The position numbers were made by a program, and so were the translations under genes. A stretch of DNA of 64,000 nt from Blastococcus sp. CPCC 205250 (GTDB lineage Bacteria; Actinomycetota; Actinomycetes; Mycobacteriales; Geodermatophilaceae), in assembly GCF_019799925.1 (NCBI RefSeq), contig NZ_JABGCG010000013.1:62001-126000 (forward strand), given 5' to 3'. The first letter of the stretch is position 1. The number at the start of each line of letters is the position of its first letter. The notes beneath the pieces were generated by a model. It worked only from the letters and a program-made list of their open reading frames with translations. It ran no database searches and was not told the origin of the DNA. This document shows, one piece after another, positions 10,314 through 20,100 of this stretch.

Positions 10314-11474
10314 GTGACCCTGCCACCGTTGGTGGAGCCCGCCGCCGACCTGTCGATCGACGAGGTCCGCCGCTACAGCCGCCACCTGATCATCCCCGAC
10401 GTCGGGATGGACGGGCAGAAGCGGCTGAAGAACGCCAAGGTGCTCGCCGTCGGTGCCGGCGGGCTCGGTTCGCCGGTGCTGATGTACCTCGCCGCCGCGG
10501 GCGTCGGCACGCTGGGCATCGTGGAGTTCGACACCGTCGACGAGTCGAACCTGCAGCGCCAGATCATCCACGGCGCCTCCGACGTCGGACGGTCCAAGGC
10601 CGAGAGCGCGCGTGACTCGATCAAGGAGATCAACCCCTACGTCGACGTCCGGCTGCACGAGACGCGTCTCGACAGCGAGAACGTCATGGAGATCTTCAGC
10701 GAGTACGACCTCATCGTCGACGGCACCGACAACTTCGCCACGCGCTACCTGGTCAACGACGCGTGCGTGCTGCTCGGCAAGCCCTACGTGTGGGGCTCGA
10801 TCTACCGCTTCGACGGCCAGGTCTCGGTGTTCTGGAACGAGCACGGGCCCAACTACCGCGACCTCTACCCGGTGCCCCCGCCGCCCGGCATGGTCCCCAG
10901 CTGCGCCGAGGGCGGCGTGCTCGGCGTGCTGTGCGCGACCATCGGCGCGATCCAGGCGACAGAGGCGGTCAAGCTCATCACCGGCATCGGCGAGACGCTG
11001 CTGGGCCGGCTGATGGTCTACGACGCCCTGGAGATGACCTTCCGCACGATCAAGGTGCGCAAGGACCCCGAGGGTGAGCCGATCACCGGCCTGATCGACT
11101 ACGAGACCTTCTGCGGCGTCGTCTCCACCGAGGCCCAGGAGGCCGCGGCGGGCGCGACGATCACCGTCGACGAGCTCAAGGACATGATGGACGCCGGCAA
11201 GGACTTCGAGCTGATCGACGTCCGGGAGCCCAACGAGTACGAGATCGTGTCGATCCCGGGCGCGAAGCTGATCCCCAAGGACGAGCTGCTCTCGGGCCGC
11301 GCGCTGTCGCAGCTGCCGCAGGACAAGCCGATCGTGCTGCACTGCAAGACCGGCGTCCGCTCCGCCGAGGTGCTGGCGGCGATCAAGAACGCCGGGTTCA
11401 AGGACGCCGTCCACGTGCAGGGCGGCGTGACCGCCTGGGCGACCCGCATCGACAAGGCACTGCCGACGTACTGA
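10314..11474 (+). CDS. moeZ: MoeZ adenylyltransferase/sulfurtransferase
   Basis: This E1-like enzyme adenylates the C-terminal glycine of sulfur-carrier proteins (MoaD/ThiS/CysO type) and then transfers sulfur from its rhodanese domain. The nucleotide loop GAGGLGSP is at 47-54. A ThiF-type fold runs to about residue 260. A C-terminal rhodanese domain carries the active-site Cys344 in HCKTGVRSAE. I see no CxxC zinc pairs of the kind found in E. coli MoeB, consistent with the MoeZ subtype. GTG 10314 has GAGGAG 6-7 bp upstream. It serves molybdopterin and thiamin-type or cysteine sulfur pathways; the carrier genes are not in this window. Confidence 0.93.
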   Translation: MTLPPLVEPAADLSIDEVRRYSRHLIIPDVGMDGQKRLKNAKVLAVGAGGLGSPVLMYLAAAGVGTLGIVEFDTVDESNLQRQIIHGASDVGRSKAESARDSIKEINPYVDVRLHETRLDSENVMEIFSEYDLIVDGTDNFATRYLVNDACVLLGKPYVWGSIYRFDGQVSVFWNEHGPNYRDLYPVPPPPGMVPSCAEGGVLGVLCATIGAIQATEAVKLITGIGETLLGRLMVYDALEMTFRTIKVRKDPEGEPITGLIDYETFCGVVSTEAQEAAAGATITVDELKDMMDAGKDFELIDVREPNEYEIVSIPGAKLIPKDELLSGRALSQLPQDKPIVLHCKTGVRSAEVLAAIKNAGFKDAVHVQGGVTAWATRIDKALPTY

Positions 11475-11482
11475 TGTGACAC

Positions 11483-11518
11483 CAGGGCCCGTCTCCCCGC
11501 GAGGGGAGGCGGGCCCTG
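11483..11518 (+). terminator. Strong hairpin terminator after moeZ
   Basis: A 16-bp stem (CAGGGCCCGTCTCCCC paired with GGGGAGGCGGGCCCTG, one G-U pair) is closed by a GCGA tetraloop, a GNRA type. It begins 8 bp after the moeZ stop. Confidence 0.8.
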
Positions 11519-11552
11519 CGTCGTGTCGGGGGCCCGATGTTCACTGGACGCC

Positions 11553-12134
11553 GTGCCCCCTGCCGACGACGCCGCCCTGATCGAGCTCTTCCAGCGCGCC
11601 CAGAACGCCTTCACCGACCTGGTCGACGCCGTCGAGGCCGGGCAGTGGGACGACGAGGCACTGCCCGGCTGGACGGTCGCGGACCTGGTCGCCCACCTCG
11701 TCGACGAGGCCCGCTGGATCCCCGACCTGCTCGCCGGTGACCCGGCCGACCTCGTGGAGCCCCGCTTCGCGCACGACACCGACGGGCTGCTCGCGGGCGA
11801 CGCGCTCGGCGCGTGGGAGACCGCCGCCGACGAGGCGCTGGCGGCCCTGGCCACCACGGACCTGGCGGGGACGGTGCACCTCTCCCGTGGCCCGACGCCG
11901 GTCCGCGAGTACCTCCAGGAGCTGACCGCCGACCTCGTCGTCCACGGCTGGGACCTCGCCCGGGCCACCGGCGGCGACGAGCGGATCGACCCCGCCCTGC
12001 TGGGAGCCGCGGCAGTGCTCGCCGACCGGCTGCCCGACGGCGGCCTGCCCGGGTTCTTCGACCCGCCGGTGGAGCTCCCGGACGGCGCGTCCGAGCAGGC
12101 GCGGGTGCTCGCGCGGTACGGCCGCCGGGCCTGA
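11553..12134 (+). CDS. DinB-like / TIGR03086 family metal-binding protein
   Basis: This protein has 193 aa. A helical N-terminus with WTVADLVAHLVDEARW and a later TADLVVHGWDLARATG match the maleylpyruvate-isomerase N-terminal / TIGR03086 group, a DinB four-helix fold often linked to mycothiol-dependent reactions. The His residues in AHLVDE and VVHGWDL are the likely metal ligands. GTG 11553 is preferred over the in-frame GTG at 11523 because the extra ten residues look non-coding. The gene is 1 bp from the following alkyltransferase-like gene, so the two are an operon; the same neighbour relation is Rv3205c/Rv3204 in mycobacteria. Substrate unknown. Confidence 0.8.
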   Translation: MPPADDAALIELFQRAQNAFTDLVDAVEAGQWDDEALPGWTVADLVAHLVDEARWIPDLLAGDPADLVEPRFAHDTDGLLAGDALGAWETAADEALAALATTDLAGTVHLSRGPTPVREYLQELTADLVVHGWDLARATGGDERIDPALLGAAAVLADRLPDGGLPGFFDPPVELPDGASEQARVLARYGRRA

Positions 12135-12135
12135 G

Positions 12136-12426
12136 GTGACCGACCCCGCCGACGTCGACGAGGCGGTCTACGACGCGGTCGAGGCCATCCCGCCCGGCCG
12201 GGTCAGCACCTACGGCGCGATCGGGCGGCTGGTCGGGGTCGGCCCGCGACGGGTGGCGCGGGCGCTCAGCCAGGGCGGGGGAGCCGTGCCCTGGTACCGG
12301 GTCATCCGGGCCGACGGGACGGCGGCCGAGCCGGTGCGCGCCCGCCAGCTGGAGCTCCTGGCCGGCGAGGGCGTGCCGGTGCGCCACGGCCGGGTCGACC
12401 TGCGCGCGGTCGGCTGGCCGGACTGA
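12136..12426 (+). CDS. Alkyltransferase-like (ATL) DNA-repair protein
   Basis: This 96-aa protein has the MGMT DNA-binding fold but no alkyl acceptor. Where O6-alkylguanine methyltransferases have Pro-Cys-His-Arg, this has P52-W53-Y54-R55. ATL proteins bind O6-alkylguanine, flip the base and recruit nucleotide-excision repair. The winged-helix part GRVSTYGAIGRLVGVGPRRVARAL is clear. Most ATLs I know have Trp-His; the Tyr at the second position is less usual. It starts with a GTG 1 bp after the upstream stop, so translation is probably coupled. It lies 1.5 kb upstream of adnA. Confidence 0.88.
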   Translation: MTDPADVDEAVYDAVEAIPPGRVSTYGAIGRLVGVGPRRVARALSQGGGAVPWYRVIRADGTAAEPVRARQLELLAGEGVPVRHGRVDLRAVGWPD

Positions 12427-12517
12427 CGGACCGTCGTCCCGGGGTCTGACGCCGGGCCGGCCATGATCGTCCTCCGGGCCGACGCGCCGGGGTGACCTGC
12501 GGCGATGGACTGGGGTC

Positions 12518-13273
12518 ATGCACACGACCCTCGACCGGCCGCTCGCCCCGCCCCCGCCGCGCCGCTCCCGCGCCGGCCGGCTGCTGCGCCGGACCGCGGC
12601 CACCGGGATGGTCGGCCTCCTGCTCCTCCTCGTGCTCGGGGCCGCGGCGTGGCTGGCCACCCCCGGCGTGGGCGACGCCCGTCAGCGGGTCGACGCGATG
12701 CTGGCCGCGCAGGGGGCACCGGCGCTGGAGGGCGAGCTCCCCGAGCGGGTCGCCCTCGCCGTGCTCGCCACCGAGGACAGCCGGTTCGCCGACCACCCCG
12801 GCGTCGACTGGCGGGGCGCCCTGCGCGCCCCGTGGGGCGTGCTGACCGGGGAGGACCTGGGCGGCTCGACGCTGGGCCAGCAGCTGGCCAAGAACCTCTA
12901 CGAGGGCGGTGCCGACGACGCCCTCGCCCGGCTCCGGTCCGTCGTCCTCTCGGTGAAGCTCGACGCGTACTGGAGCAAGGAGGAGCTGCTGCGCATGTAC
13001 CTCGACGCGGCCTACTTCGGGCACGGCTTCTACGGCGTCACCGCCGCCAGCGAGGGCTACTTCGGGCTGGCGCCCGGCGAGCTGTCGTGGTCGCAGGCGA
13101 GCCTGCTGGCCGGCCTGCTGCAGGCGCCCAGCGCCTACGACCCGCTGCAGCACCCCGAGCGGGCGGCTCCGCGGCAGGAGCACGTGCTCGACCGGCTCGT
13201 CGACGTCGGCACGCTGACCCGGGCGGAGGCCGACGAGGTGGCCGCCGGACCGTGGGGGCTCGTCACCGCCTGA
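12518..13273 (+). CDS. GT51 transglycosylase-domain protein without a transpeptidase domain
   Basis: This 251-aa single-pass membrane protein has a basic N-terminus, a TM helix at about residues 30-48, and then a GT51 peptidoglycan glycosyltransferase domain. Motif 1 is ATEDSRFADHPGVD with Glu86, the expected catalytic base. Motif 2 is GGSTLGQQLAKNLY. Motif 4/5 is SKEELLRMYLDAAYFG. The residue that aligns with the second conserved Glu of motif 3 (RKxxE) is Ser141, within LRSVVLSVKLD. There is no penicillin-binding domain. It may be a small monofunctional glycosyltransferase or a degenerate relative. It reads in the same direction as its neighbours but is 91 bp from the upstream gene. Confidence 0.85.
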   Translation: MHTTLDRPLAPPPPRRSRAGRLLRRTAATGMVGLLLLLVLGAAAWLATPGVGDARQRVDAMLAAQGAPALEGELPERVALAVLATEDSRFADHPGVDWRGALRAPWGVLTGEDLGGSTLGQQLAKNLYEGGADDALARLRSVVLSVKLDAYWSKEELLRMYLDAAYFGHGFYGVTAASEGYFGLAPGELSWSQASLLAGLLQAPSAYDPLQHPERAAPRQEHVLDRLVDVGTLTRAEADEVAAGPWGLVTA

Positions 13274-13391
13274 CCCGCCGCCGACCCGCCGGACGATCGG
13301 GTGCGACATCCGGCAGCCCGGTCATGGACCGCCGCCCCCGGCCGCGGTCAGATGCCTCCATGAGTCCTCCAGCCCCTGCGCGGGTGTCCCG

Positions 13392-13868
13392 GTGACCGCG
13401 GTGGCCCTCGTCGTCGCGGCGGCCGTGGCCAGCGGCCTGGTGGCCGGGGTCTTCGCCGCCTTCTCCAGCTTCGTGATGCGCGCGCTGGGGGGCCTGCCGG
13501 CCGGCGCCGGCGCCGCGGCCATGCGGGCGGTGAACGTCGCGGCGGTCCGGCCGCCGCTCATGACGGCGCTGTTCGGCGCCGCGGTCCTGGACGCCGTCGC
13601 CGCCGCCGGCGTCCTGGCCGACGGACAGGTGGACCGGTCGGGGGCGCTCGTCCTGGCCGGCGCCGGCGCCTACCTGGCCGGTGTCGTCGGGGTGACCGTC
13701 GCGGCCAACGTGCCCCTCAACGACCGGCTGGCGGCCGCCGCACCGGGCAGTGTGGAGGAGGCCGCGGTGTGGGCGGACTACACCCGCCGGTGGACGCGGT
13801 GGAACACCGTCCGGACCGTGGCCGGGGTGGTGGCCGCGGCCGCGCTCGCAGGCTCGCTCGCCGCCTGA
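13392..13868 (+). CDS. DUF1772 (anthrone-oxygenase-like) membrane protein
   Basis: This small 158-aa protein has four hydrophobic segments and the family signature NVPLNDRLAA followed by WADYTRRWTRWNTVRT near the third and fourth segments. It resembles the DUF1772/anthrone-oxygenase-like family. Many bacterial members have no proven enzymatic role. The start is a GTG at 13392. It has no equivalent at this position in the mycobacterial block as I remember it, so it may be a lineage-specific insertion. It is 54 bp from adnA and may share its transcript. Confidence 0.78.
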   Translation: MTAVALVVAAAVASGLVAGVFAAFSSFVMRALGGLPAGAGAAAMRAVNVAAVRPPLMTALFGAAVLDAVAAAGVLADGQVDRSGALVLAGAGAYLAGVVGVTVAANVPLNDRLAAAAPGSVEEAAVWADYTRRWTRWNTVRTVAGVVAAAALAGSLAA

Positions 13869-13922
13869 CGCGCCCGCCCCTCCCGCCCCAGGACTGTCGG
13901 CTCCCCGTGCTTCCATCGGGAC

Positions 13923-16900
13923 GTGGCAGTGCGGGGGGACGTCGAGCCGGTCTACCGGCTCGTGCAGCAGGAGGCGGTGCCGGCGGTCCGGCCGCGGCTG
14001 GACCCGACGCAGCAGGCGGTGGTCGACCACCGCGGCGGCCCGTTGCTGGTGCTCGCCGGTCCCGGCACCGGCAAGACGACGACGATCGTCGAGGCCGTCG
14101 CCGCCCGCATCGACCGCGGCGTCGACCCCGAGCAGATCCTGGTCCTGACCTTCAGCCGCAAGGCCGCCGCCGAACTGCGCACCCGGATCACCGCCCGCGT
14201 CGCCCGCACCATCCGGGAGCCGCTGGCGCGCACCTTCCACTCCTACGCCTACGGCGTCCTGCGCCGGGCGGCCCTGCTGCGCGGCGAGGCCCCGCCGCGG
14301 CTGCTCACCGCCGCCGAGCAGGACGCCGTCGTCGCCGAGCTGCTGCGCGGTGACCTGGCCGAGGAGGGCGCGGTCCGCTGGCCCGAGTCGCTCACCCCGG
14401 CGCTGACCACCGCCGGGTTCCGCACCGAGCTGCGCGAGCTGCTGCTGCGCGCGACCGAGCGCGGCATCGGCGCCGACGTGCTCGAGGCGTGGGGCCGCGA
14501 GCTCGGCCACGACGCGTGGGTGCACGCCGCCGCCTTCCAGGAGCAGTACGAGGCGGTGACGGCGTTCTCCACCGCCGGCCGCGGTGACGCCTCCGGCTAC
14601 GACCCGGCCGAGCTGGTCCGCGCCGCGATCGCCGAGCTGGAGGCCGACCCTGAGCTCCTGCGCCAGGAGCGCGAGCGGGCCAGCTGGCTGTTCGTCGACG
14701 AGTACCAGGACACCGACCCCGCGCAGGTCGAGCTGCTGGAACTGCTCGCCGGCGGCGGCGGCGACCTGGTCGCCGTCGGCGACCCCGACCAGGCCATCTA
14801 CGCCTTCCGCGGCGCCGAGCCGCGCGGCATCGTCGAGTTCCCCGACCGCTTCCGGCACGCCGACGGCCGGCCGGCGAACCGGCTCTCGCTGGGGGTGTGC
14901 CGGCGCTCGGGTGCCGAGCTCCTGGCGATCAGCCGCCGGGTCGCCGAGGGGCTGCCCGCGCCGTGGGAGCACCGCCGCCTGCAGCCGGTCGAGGGCAGCG
15001 ACCCGGGCTCGGCCGAGGTGCACGTGTTCGGCTCGACCGCGATCGAGGCCGCCTACGTCGCCGACGCGCTGCGCCGCGCGCACCTGCTCGAGGGCGTCCC
15101 GTGGTCGGAGATGGCCGTCGTGGTGCGGACGGCGCTCGCGCTGGGCCCGCTGCGCCGCGCGCTGACCTCCGCCGGGGTACCGGTCGCCGTCTCCGCCGAC
15201 GACCTGCCGCTGCACGCCCAGCCGGCGGTGGCGCCCTTCCTCGGCGCGCTGACCGTGCTGCTGCCCCGGCCCGGCGTCGCCGCCGACGACCTGCCGCTGG
15301 ACGAGCCCGCGGCCGAGGCGCTGCTGGCCTCGCCGCTGGGCGGCGCGACGGTGCTCGACCTGCGCCGGCTGCGCCGCGCGGTGCGGATCGCCCTGGCCCG
15401 GCGCGGGGTGGACGCCGCCGAGCGGGGCGTGCCGCTGGCCACCGTGCTCACCGACGAGTTCCTCCTGGCCGAGCTGCCCGAGCACGTGGCCCGCCCGGCC
15501 GCCCGGGTGTCCGGGGTGCTCGCGGCGGGCCGGGCCGCGCTCGCCACCGGCGGTACCGCGGAGGACGTGCTGTGGGCCATGTGGCAGCGCAGCGGCCTGG
15601 CCGGACGATGGGCGCGGGCCAGCGCCGCCGGCGGGTCCGCGGGCGCCGTCGCCGACCGCGACCTGGACGCCGTGGTGGCGCTGTTCGACGCGGCTGCGGG
15701 CTTCGTCGACCGGCTGCCGTCGGCGGACGTGCGGGCCTTCGTCGAGCACCTCGCCGCCCAGGAGCTCCCCGGTGACACCGGCGCCGCCCGGGCGGCGACG
15801 CCCGACGCGGTCCGGGTGCTGACCGCCCACGCCAGCAAGGGCCTGGAGTGGGACGTCGTCTGCGTCGCCGGCGTGCAGGAGGGGCTGTGGCCCGACCTGC
15901 GCGACCGCGGGTCGCTGCTGGGCACCGAGCTGATGGTGGAGCGCGCCTCCGGCATCGACGGCACCGCGGTCGACCGGCGGACCCTCGCCCTGGCCGAGGA
16001 GCGGCGGCTGTTCTACGTCGCCTGCACGCGGGCCCGCCGCCGCCTGGTGGTGACCGCGGTGGAGGGTGCCCTCGACGGGGCCGACGCCGGGGCCACCGCC
16101 TCCCGCTTCCTCGAGCTCGTGGTGCCGTCACCGGAGGACGGCCGGCCGCTCACCCCGCTCCCGCGGTCGCTCACCCTGCCGGCGCTGGTCGCCGAGCTGC
16201 GCCGGGCGGTCACCGATCCGCAGACCCCGCCGGCGCGCCGCTCGACCGCCGCGGCGGTGCTGCGCCGGCTCGCCGACGAGGGCGTGCCCGGGGCATCCCC
16301 GCGCGACTGGTGGGGCCTGGCCCCGCTGTCCGACGACGCGCCGCTGGTGCCGGAGGAGCTCACCGTGCGGGTGCGGCCCTCGGCCATCGAGACCTTCCAG
16401 CGCTGCCCGCTGCGGTGGGTGCTCGGCGCGGTCGGGGCGGAGGCCTCGCCCGACGCCACCCGCACCGTCGGCTCCGCGGTGCACGCCGTGGCCCAGCGGG
16501 TGGCCGACGGCCTGCCGGCCGCCGAGGCGGTGCCGGCGCTCGCCGCCGAGCTCGACCTGCTCGACCTCGGGCCGGGGTGGTCCGACCAGCGGCAGCGCGT
16601 CGCCGCCCACGACATGCTCGACCGGTTCCTGCGCTGGCACGCCGCCAACCGCCGCGAGCTGCTCGCGGCGGAGGCCGACTTCGACGTCGTCCTCGGCCGG
16701 GCCCGTATCCGCGGTCAGGTCGACCGCCTCGAGCGGGACGCCGAGGGGCGGCTGGTCGTCGTCGATCTCAAGACCGGCAAGAGCGCCCCGCGCGACATCG
16801 AGGCCCACGGCCAGCTGGCCGCCTACCAGGTGGCGATCGCCGCGGGCGCCTTCGGCGAGCACGGCAGCGAGCCCGGGGGTGCGGCGCTGCTGCAGGTCGG

Positions 16901-17108
16901 CACCGGCGCCAAGGCCAAGGAGCAGCACCAGGAGCCGCTGCCGGCCGGGGTCCCGGTCGAGCAGACGTGGGCCGGCGAGCTGCTGGCCGACGTGGGGGAG
17001 GGGATGGGCGCGGCCACCTTCCAGGTGCGCACGGGCAGCCACTGCTCCCGCTGCCCCGCCCGGCGGAACTGCCCCCTGCAGGAGCGTGGCCGGCAGGTGA
17101 CCGCGTGA
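13923..17108 (+). CDS. adnA: AdnA subunit of the AdnAB double-strand-break helicase-nuclease
   Basis: This protein has 1061 aa. Its UvrD/PcrA-type motor has Walker A GPGTGKT (46-52), a DEYQD Walker B (FVDEYQDTDPAQ) and motif VI (RRLFYVACTRARRR). A C-terminal PD-(D/E)xK nuclease carries VVVDLKTGKS. Four Cys (828, 1041, 1044, 1050; the last three in HCSRCPARRNC) fit the iron-sulfur staple known from AddB/AdnA-type nucleases. With AdnB it should resect broken DNA ends for recombination, the actinobacterial counterpart of RecBCD/AddAB. GTG 13923 starts the frame. Its stop overlaps the AdnB start by 4 bp, so the subunits are translationally coupled. Confidence 0.95.
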   Translation: MAVRGDVEPVYRLVQQEAVPAVRPRLDPTQQAVVDHRGGPLLVLAGPGTGKTTTIVEAVAARIDRGVDPEQILVLTFSRKAAAELRTRITARVARTIREPLARTFHSYAYGVLRRAALLRGEAPPRLLTAAEQDAVVAELLRGDLAEEGAVRWPESLTPALTTAGFRTELRELLLRATERGIGADVLEAWGRELGHDAWVHAAAFQEQYEAVTAFSTAGRGDASGYDPAELVRAAIAELEADPELLRQERERASWLFVDEYQDTDPAQVELLELLAGGGGDLVAVGDPDQAIYAFRGAEPRGIVEFPDRFRHADGRPANRLSLGVCRRSGAELLAISRRVAEGLPAPWEHRRLQPVEGSDPGSAEVHVFGSTAIEAAYVADALRRAHLLEGVPWSEMAVVVRTALALGPLRRALTSAGVPVAVSADDLPLHAQPAVAPFLGALTVLLPRPGVAADDLPLDEPAAEALLASPLGGATVLDLRRLRRAVRIALARRGVDAAERGVPLATVLTDEFLLAELPEHVARPAARVSGVLAAGRAALATGGTAEDVLWAMWQRSGLAGRWARASAAGGSAGAVADRDLDAVVALFDAAAGFVDRLPSADVRAFVEHLAAQELPGDTGAARAATPDAVRVLTAHASKGLEWDVVCVAGVQEGLWPDLRDRGSLLGTELMVERASGIDGTAVDRRTLALAEERRLFYVACTRARRRLVVTAVEGALDGADAGATASRFLELVVPSPEDGRPLTPLPRSLTLPALVAELRRAVTDPQTPPARRSTAAAVLRRLADEGVPGASPRDWWGLAPLSDDAPLVPEELTVRVRPSAIETFQRCPLRWVLGAVGAEASPDATRTVGSAVHAVAQRVADGLPAAEAVPALAAELDLLDLGPGWSDQRQRVAAHDMLDRFLRWHAANRRELLAAEADFDVVLGRARIRGQVDRLERDAEGRLVVVDLKTGKSAPRDIEAHGQLAAYQVAIAAGAFGEHGSEPGGAALLQVGTGAKAKEQHQEPLPAGVPVEQTWAGELLADVGEGMGAATFQVRTGSHCSRCPARRNCPLQERGRQVTA

Positions 17109-20100
17109 GTCCCCGCCGGGCGGCCGCCGAGGAACAGCTGTCGTTCGACGACCTCTTCGGCGCAGCGCCCGAGCCGGCTCCCGCGCCGCGGCGGGTGCTC
17201 TCGCCGGCCGAGGTGGCGCAGCGCTGCGGGCTGGCCTACGCGCCCTCGGCCGAGCAGGCCCGCGTCGTCGCCGCTCCCGCCGACCGCCCGCTGGTCGTGG
17301 TCGCGGGGGCGGGATCCGGCAAGACCGAGACGATGGCCGCGCGGGTGTCCTGGCTGGTCGCCAACCGGGTCGTCGAGCCCGAGGCGATCCTCGGGCTGAC
17401 CTTCACCCGCAAGGCCGCCAGCGAGCTCAACGAGCGGATCCGGCTGCGGCTGAGCGCCCTGGCCAGGCACCCGGAGACCGAGCCGGAGCTGCGCGAGCGC
17501 CTGTCCATCGCGATGCCGACCGTCTCCACCTACCACGGCTACGCCGCCGCGCTGGTCGCCGAGCACGGCCTGCGGATCGGCGTCGAGCCCGGCGCGGGTG
17601 TCCTCGGCCCGGCGATGTGCTGGGGGCAGGCCGCCACCGTCGTCACGGGCTACACCGGCGACATGGACGACGTCCCGCTGGGTCTGGTCTCCACCGTCGA
17701 GGACGTGCTGGCACTGGCCGCCGAGCTCGGCGAGCACGACGTCACCCCCGCGGCCCTGCGCGCCTGGACCACGAAGCTCGAGCACCAGGTCGCCGGCTAC
17801 CCGGACGCGCCCCGCAAGAAGGGGCCCTACGCCCCGGTGCTGGAGATGCTCACCCGGCAGCGGGCGCGGGTCGCGCTGCTGCCGCTGGTCGAGGCCTTCG
17901 AGGCCCGCAAGCGCGCGGCCGGTGCCATCGACTACGCCGACCAGGTCAGCCACGCCGCGCGCATCGCCGTCGCCGCCCCCGAGGTCGGCCGGCGCGAGCG
18001 GGCCCGCTGGCAGGTGGTGCTGCTGGACGAGTACCAGGACACCAGCGTCGGCCAGCTGCGGATGCTCGAGGCGCTGTTCGGCCGGACCACCGGCCACCCC
18101 GTGCTCGCCGTCGGCGACCCCCGGCAGTCGATCTACGGCTGGCGCGGGGCGTCGGCCGGCACCATCGAGCGCTTCGCCCGCACGTTCCCCGGCAGCCGCG
18201 GCAAGCCCGCCCAGCGGCTGACGCTGGCCACCAGCTGGCGCAACGACCGGTCGGTGCTGGCGATCGCCAACGCCGTCTCCGGGCTGCTCCCGCCCCCGCC
18301 GCAGGAGCTGCCCGACCTCGCGCCGGCCCCGACCGCCGGCTCGGGGGCGGTCACCGTCGGGCTGTACGAGACCGTCGCCGAGGAGAACGCGGCCCTGGCC
18401 GACCGGCTCGCCGCCTGCTGGCACGGCACCGACCCGCAGTTCGCCGCATCGGCCCCCGGCGCCGGCCGCCGGCCGACCGTCGCCGTGCTCGTCCGCACCC
18501 GCAAGCAGCTGTCGGCCATCGCCGCGGCGCTGCGCGAGCGCGACCTGCCCGTGGAGGTCGTCGGCCTCGGCGGGCTGCTCGAGGTGCCCGAGGTCTCCGA
18601 CGTCGTGGCGACCCTCACCGTCCTCGTCGACCCCACCGCCGGCGACGCGCTGGGGCGGCTGCTCACCGGTGCCCGGTGGCGGATCGGCCCCCGCGACCTG
18701 GCCGCGCTGGAGGCCCGCGCCCGCGCCCTGGTGCACGCCCGCCGCCCCGGGCGCCCGGAGGGCGGGAGCACCGACGGCGGCGACGGCGCGGCGCCCCCCG
18801 AGCCGCCGACCGAGCGCGGCAGCATCATCGAGGCGCTCGACGACCTGGGCGACGCGTCCGCCTACTCGACCGCGGCCTGGCGGCGGCTGCGGCGGCTGTC
18901 GGCGGAGCTGGACCGCCTCCGCGGCCGGCTGGGCGATGCCCTGCCCGACCTGGTCGACGAGGTCGCGCGCACGCTGGGCCTGGAGACCGAGCTGGCCAGC
19001 GCGCCCGGCGTGAGCCCGGCCGGCGCGCGGGCGCACCTGGACGCCCTGCACGGCGTCGCCGCCGAGTTCACCGAGCTGGCCGAGCTGCCGTCGCTGCCGG
19101 CGTTCCTCGGCTACCTGCGCGACGCCGAGGAGCGCGAGCGCGGCCTGGAGCCGGGCGAGGTCGCGGTGAACCCCGAGGCCGTCCAGCTGCTGACCGGGCA
19201 CTCGGCGAAGGGCCTGGAGTGGGACGTCGTCGCCGTCCCCGGGATGACCGCCGACCAGTTCCCGGCCCGCACCGACAGCAGCGACTCCTGGATCAAGGAC
19301 CCGGGCGCGATGCCGGTCGACCTGCGCCTCACCGACCGCGAGGAGCTGCCCCGGCTGCGGCTGCCGGTCCCCGGCTCCGGGGACCAGGCGGTCGTCCGGG
19401 CCGCGCTCGAGGACTACGTGGCCGAGTGGAAGGAGTTCGGCCTCGCCGAGGAGATCCGGATCGGCTACGTCGCGGTCACCCGCGCCCGGCACCTGCTGCT
19501 GTGCTCGGGCAGCTGGTGGCGCGACGGCGTGAAGCCGTGCGGCCCCTCCGTGCTGCTCGACACCGCCCGCCGGGCCTGCGCCGCCGGGGCCGGCGTCGTC
19601 GTGCACTGGGCCGAGCCGCCGGCCGAGGGGGCGACGAACCCGGCGCTCGAGGAGTGGCCGGTCGGCGTGTGGCCGGCCGACCCGCTGTCCGAGCCGCGCC
19701 GCCGCGCCCTCACCGCCGCCGCGGAGCTGGTCGAGGCGTCCCAGCCACACCCGCTGGACGCCGACGGGTCCGCAGCGGTGCGGCTGGGCACCGGCGACGA
19801 CGTCGTCGACTCGTGGGTGCGCGACGCGGACCTCCTGCTGCGCGAGCGGGCCCGCACCGACCGGCCGCAGGTCGAGGTGCCGCTGCCCTCGCACCTGTCG
19901 GTGTCCGCGCTGGTCACCCTGCGCCGCGACCCGGCTGAGCTGGCCCGGCGACTGCGCCGGCCGATGCCCGCCGCGCCCGCGCCGCAGGCCCGCCGGGGCA
20001 CCGCCTTCCACGCGTGGCTGGAGGAGCGCTTCGGCGCCTCTCGCCTGCTCGACCTCGACGAGCTGCCCGGCTCCGGCGACGAGCTGGCCGTGCCCGACAG

